NCBI GenBank assembly: GCA_019677205.1
Contig: JAAMXY010005039.1
Span: forward strand, 1-10,496
Source: Pinguiococcus pyrenoidosus
Taxonomy: Eukaryota > Sar > Pinguiophyceae > Pinguiochrysidales > Pinguiochrysidaceae
Direction: 5' to 3'
DNA length: 10,496 nucleotides
Shown here: positions 7,701-10,496 of the stretch, one piece after another
Layout of the letters: every line of letters starts with the position of its first letter
Position numbering within the stretch: the stretch's first letter is position 1
The notes under the pieces: model-generated
What the model saw: only the letters and a program-made list of their open reading frames with translations
The model's database searches: none
What the model was told of the DNA's origin: nothing
Program-made: the position numbers and the translations under genes

Positions 7701-9568
7701 GGTCATCGAACTGGCGCGCGAGGCCGAAGAGGAACTCAAACGCAACGTCCTTGCCGTAGTCCTGCAAGAGCGTGGCGAAGAGATGCGCAATGTCTACACC
7801 AGTGAGACTAGACTCTTTGCGAACGCCGGCTTCATCCGGATAGGACGTCGCGCCCCCGACGAGCACGACTCCCAGGCGCACGGGGTAGCTGGCGTCGTAC
7901 ACTTCCTTGATCTCGCGGATGGCCTGAAGCCCGTCAGGAGACGTGGGATCGATCACATGCACACTCGTGTACGCATTCTTTGCGATACTAGCCAGCTGCC
8001 AGCCAGCATACAGGATCTGCATGATGTTGTCCGGCCACATTTCATATCTTGCGTCCTTCTCCAGGTTGTTCAGGAAGGCAATGCCTTCTTTGGATCCCTT
8101 CCGCAAGTCTACGCGGACCTTGGCGTTCTGGCCGCCCCGTCGATAGGACTCATCTTCGTAGGCAAGCTTGAGAACTCGGCTCTGAAACTCCGGTGGCAGG
8201 AGCAGTCTACGAGCGAGGCTGAGCTTCCTGCCCTCGTCCCGGACCTGCGCAAGCAGCTTGAACACGTTGAAGGTCCAGGACTCGGCGTTGATCGCCACTC
8301 CATTCACGAAGAGTGTCGTGCCCGCCCCCGGAAGCTTCTGCACGATGGGCGCGCGCATGTTCCGCTCCACCTCCGTCCGCAGCTCCTGCGGGACGGACAC
8401 GGCGCTGATGGACTGCGCCATGGCCGGGAAGTTCTGGGAGATGTCCATGGCCGCACGGAGGGGATCGTGCGAGGCCATGATCCTGGCCGTTGCCTGTAAC
8501 CCCAGATCGCCGATCTGCCAGACCTGAGATGGACATGTCCGTCGATGAGATGAGACGCCCCCGAAAGCCCTCGGAAGCATTCGTGCAAGCACGCTTTACC
8601 TGCAGGTCGGCGCCGTCCGCCGCTTCCTCCTCCAGGAGCGTGTCTCGTAGCTTGCGCATCGCGTCCAGTGCTTTGGACGTGAGATTGGGAGCACTCTTCG
8701 CCAGTTGGTCAAACAGGATGCCACCAGTCTCCTCTCCCTCGCTGAACTCGAACTTCTCTTCGGCTTCCGCGGCCGACGCTTCTCCGTCCTCGTCGGCCTT
8801 GGTCTCATCGAGGTTCTTATACTCCATGTTCCGGATGTCGAGGTTCACCCCGTACCCTGAGAGCACCGTCTCGACGCTGAGATCGTCCGGCACAGGAGCG
8901 TGCCGCAGGACATAGCGCACGCGGCCGTCCTTCGAGAGCGCGGCGGCGGCCTGATGCATCGCGAGGAAGTTCCCGGCACCCATCAAGGGCGCCTCCAGCA
9001 GGAGCGTCGGCCTATCTCCGCCCTCGCTCGCAGCCAGTGGATACACGGCATCCACCGCATACTCTCGAAGCTGCTGAGTGCCGTTTGAAGCGCTTTCCAC
9101 CGCCGCGGGGATCTCCTCGGCGCTGCAGAGCACTTGGCCCGATGGAAAGAGCGTGGCGACCGTGTCGAGCGCACGCTCGCAGGACTGCCAAACGTCTCTG
9201 CGAAAGCCGCGCTGCGCCTCCACGGCCGGCGCGTACATGCGAGCGGCCAGTGCTGTGGGTAGGAAGTTGGCGCTGAGGCTCCTGTGCGACTCTTGCAGCA
9301 ACGGGCGCGCCGTCCGCACGGCTTGCGCCAGGATGGCGTCATACGTTTCCGCTTGAAACGGAGACTCGAGGTCGAGCTCTTCGTCACCCAGGCTCAGCTC
9401 GGTCAAGAAGCGCCACGCGAGGGCGGCATCTTCTTCGAAAAGGAACTGAAAGGTCTCTTCGACGGGGCTCGCGACGGAGGTGGCCCACTCGGCCTTCAGC
9501 TGCACTTGGATGCGACGACTGGCAGCGCGACACCACAGCAGTGTAAGAAGTAGGGGGACTCTCCGCAT
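4792..9568 (-). CDS. UGGT: UDP-glucose:glycoprotein glucosyltransferase, complete, two exons
   Basis: The exons are 9568-8600 and 8523-4792, giving 1566 aa, close to the 1500-1600 usual for UGGT. The enzyme adds one glucose from UDP-glucose to high-mannose N-glycans on misfolded glycoproteins in the ER lumen, so that calnexin/calreticulin can rebind them. The start ATG 9568-9566 is the first after an in-frame stop (9658-9656) and is followed by a signal peptide (MRRVPLLLTLLWCRAASR). The N-terminal thioredoxin-like region includes LKAEW near the start and GYGVNLDIRNMEYK (238-251), followed by an acidic insert at about 254-283. Beta-sandwich signatures include LGIDTPESWDV and HNLGYWQLKANPGAWNLRLA. 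The GT24 catalytic domain runs from about 1286 (HVFSLATGKLYERLLKIMML) to the end, with the DxD metal site in YVDADQ (D1389, D1391), YGYTPFC, FWRSGYW, YHISALYVVDL, NLDQDLPN and LPQEWLWCESWC. All key blocks are intact. The C-terminus, ACEARLVT, lacks a KDEL/HDEL-type signal. Confidence 0.96.
8524..8599 (-). other. The single intron of the UGGT gene (76 nt)
   Basis: Read on the minus strand, the donor is CTGCAG|GTAAAG and the acceptor CATCTCAG|GTCTGG, both phase 0. Removal joins residue Q323 to V324 (GADLQ-VWQIGDLGL). Without splicing the first exon frame runs on past the junction into sequence with no UGGT similarity, while the UGGT similarity resumes in another frame. Confidence 0.9.
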
Positions 9569-9887
9569 CGTTGGTCGGCCAATGGCACAGAAGCGCCACA
9601 AGCCAAAGTTCAAGAGATCCAGAAAGCGCGCGAACTCCCAGGTCGCGTTCAAATTTTAATATATATTTTACAATAAAATTTTGTAATTATGTATAAAATT
9701 ATATTGATCTACTACAATTTATTACAACGCTTCCAAGGTGTCAGAGAATCTTTTGAGATCCTTTTGGCTCACACATTCAGTGACTACTGAAGCTTGTAAA
9801 AAAGTCAATGAAATGTACCTGCATTGTGACCGACTCGAAGATCCTTTTTTGGCGCCATAAACGCTTTAAACCCCCTTTAACGTCGTC
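9569..9887. promoter_or_regulatory. Head-to-head intergenic region between UGGT and THOC5
   Basis: The 319-nt gap lies between two divergent start codons and must hold both 5' UTRs and promoters. Its centre is an AT-rich island (9651-9727). AGATCC followed by a T run and GGC occurs twice in the same orientation, at 9756-9768 and 9839-9853. In-frame stops precede both start codons (9867-9869 for THOC5, 9658-9656 for UGGT), which fixes the starts unless upstream exons exist. Confidence 0.55.
9651..9727. promoter_or_regulatory. AT-rich island in the divergent promoter
   Basis: Only 8 of 77 bases are G or C, in sharp contrast to the GC-rich genes on both sides. It contains TTTTAATATATATTTTA-like sequence, with TATA-like matches in both directions. 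Its place between two divergent genes suggests a nucleosome-poor bidirectional promoter core. This is inference from position and composition. Confidence 0.5.
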
Positions 9888-10496
9888 ATGGACGCCGCGG
9901 TCGAGAAGGCGTCTTCGGCCGTGGAGGCGCTTTACAAGGCGCCTAGAAACGGCGTGGCGCGCAGAGAGCTTCTGGTGGCGCTGGCGCAGATGAAGAGCTG
10001 CGGCCGCCAGGCTTTTGTACAGCTAGAGAGCCAGCGAGAGCGCGTCCGCGAGCGCCGGACCGCCCTCGACGGCCACATCTTGGGCCTGCAGAACCTTCTA
10101 TACGAGAGAGAGCATCTTCTGCGCAACGTCTTCCTCTGCCGCGAGTTCACCACGCCGCAACTACAGCGGCTGCAGGAAGACGAGGGGGAGACCGTCGTGA
10201 AGGCCGTCACGACGGAGTCCACGGCGGTGGACCATCGCGCCAATTTGCTGCAGCTCGAGCAAGGTATGGCTTGCCTCTTGTTTGGTGACTGGAAGCTCTT
10301 TCTAACGAGACTGGTGGCTGCATGGCATTCGAATTTCATGTAGAGAAGGAGGAGCGACAGCGTCTCGAGCAGCAGATCCGGTCGCTTCGGGAGTCGCTGC
10401 AGGAGCGCAGGAACGAGGCGTCGACCACGAGACGCTTCCTGGACACGCTCCCGGAGCAGCTGAAGAACATCGAGGAAGCGAGCCAGGCTCTGCAGC
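9888..10496 (+). CDS. THOC5: THO complex subunit 5 (THOC5), 3'-truncated by the window end
   Basis: Exon 1 is 9888-10263 and exon 2 begins at 10344 and runs off the window; about 176 residues are visible. The ATG at 9888 is the first after an in-frame TAA at 9867. THOC5 is part of the nuclear THO/TREX complex, which couples transcription to mRNA packaging and export. Seen: the diagnostic stretch LQNLLYEREHLLRNVFLCREF (from about residue 65; compare LQNLLYE...HL...I..C..F of the family), then long charged helices with heptad character (KEERQRLEQQIRSLRESLQ) and FLDTLPEQLKNIEEASQALQ, matching the family pattern FL..LP..L..I..A...LQ. This fits the N-terminal coiled-coil half of THOC5. The gene is divergent from UGGT. 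Confidence 0.85.
10264..10343 (+). other. Intron 1 of THOC5 (80 nt)
   Basis: The donor is CAAG|GTATGG and the acceptor ATGTAG|AGAAGG. The split codon is G/AG (Glu), phase 1. Reading through the intron in the exon 1 frame meets the TAG of the acceptor itself (10341-10343), so retention would truncate the protein at about 151 residues and lose most of the coiled coil. Confidence 0.82.

Noticed and set aside
7687-8499. A 270-codon plus-strand open frame inside UGGT
   Set aside because: It is antisense to well-conserved UGGT coding sequence and has no recognisable motif.
8207-8523. Continuation of the first UGGT exon frame past the 76-nt intron
   Set aside because: The reading after the junction has no UGGT similarity, while the other minus-strand frame carries it. 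Good splice sites explain the switch, so this is not a frameshift or pseudogene.
9756-9853. Two AGATCC-Tn-GGC direct repeats upstream of THOC5
   Set aside because: They are short, partly a T run and differ in T-run length, so chance is likely. They are noted only within the intergenic entry.
1-10496. A novel defence, mobile or RNA-based system
   Set aside because: I looked for terminal inverted repeats, regular spaced repeats, reverse transcriptase, transposase or nuclease motifs and tRNA-like folds on both strands, and saw none.

Overview
This is nuclear DNA from a eukaryote. The window holds five protein-coding genes, four of them interrupted by short spliceosomal introns (about 52-276 nt, almost all GT-AG, one GC-AG). 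Two are eukaryote-specific: the ER folding sensor UDP-glucose:glycoprotein glucosyltransferase (UGGT) and the mRNA-export factor THOC5. The coding DNA is fairly GC-rich, the gaps are short, and a PAPS-type sulfotransferase and a BioD/phosphotransacetylase-N-like ATPase are also present. Together these suggest a compact protist genome, probably an alga or a relative (stramenopile, alveolate, cryptophyte or similar). The sequence alone does not settle the lineage.

Layout, left to right. (1) About 1-1858, plus strand: the body and 3' end of an ATPase gene of the BioD-like / phosphotransacetylase N-terminal family. It can be assembled from eight exons whose reading frame joins without a break. 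(2) 1980-3380, minus strand: an intronless gene for a secreted or lumenal sulfotransferase-like protein, 466 aa. (3) 3797-4374, plus strand: a four-exon gene for an unrecognised 114-aa protein with a hydrophobic hairpin and a charged tail. (4) 4792-9568, minus strand: a complete two-exon UGGT gene (1566 aa). (5) 9888 to the window end, plus strand: the 5' part of a THOC5 gene, two exons seen.

The five genes alternate strictly in strand (+ - + - +). Each gap is therefore either a tail-to-tail junction (1859-1979 and 4375-4791) or a head-to-head, possibly bidirectional, promoter region (3381-3796 and 9569-9887). The first head-to-head gap carries a 31-nt-period tandem repeat. The second carries a 77-nt island that is almost pure A+T. 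The 4375-4791 gap carries a purine-rich minisatellite. The genes do not form one pathway. UGGT and the sulfotransferase both act in or pass through the secretory pathway, but there is no sign of a shared operon-like unit. I found no mobile element, CRISPR array, tRNA or rRNA, and nothing that supports a new defence or mobile system. The most novel item is the unrecognised small membrane protein.
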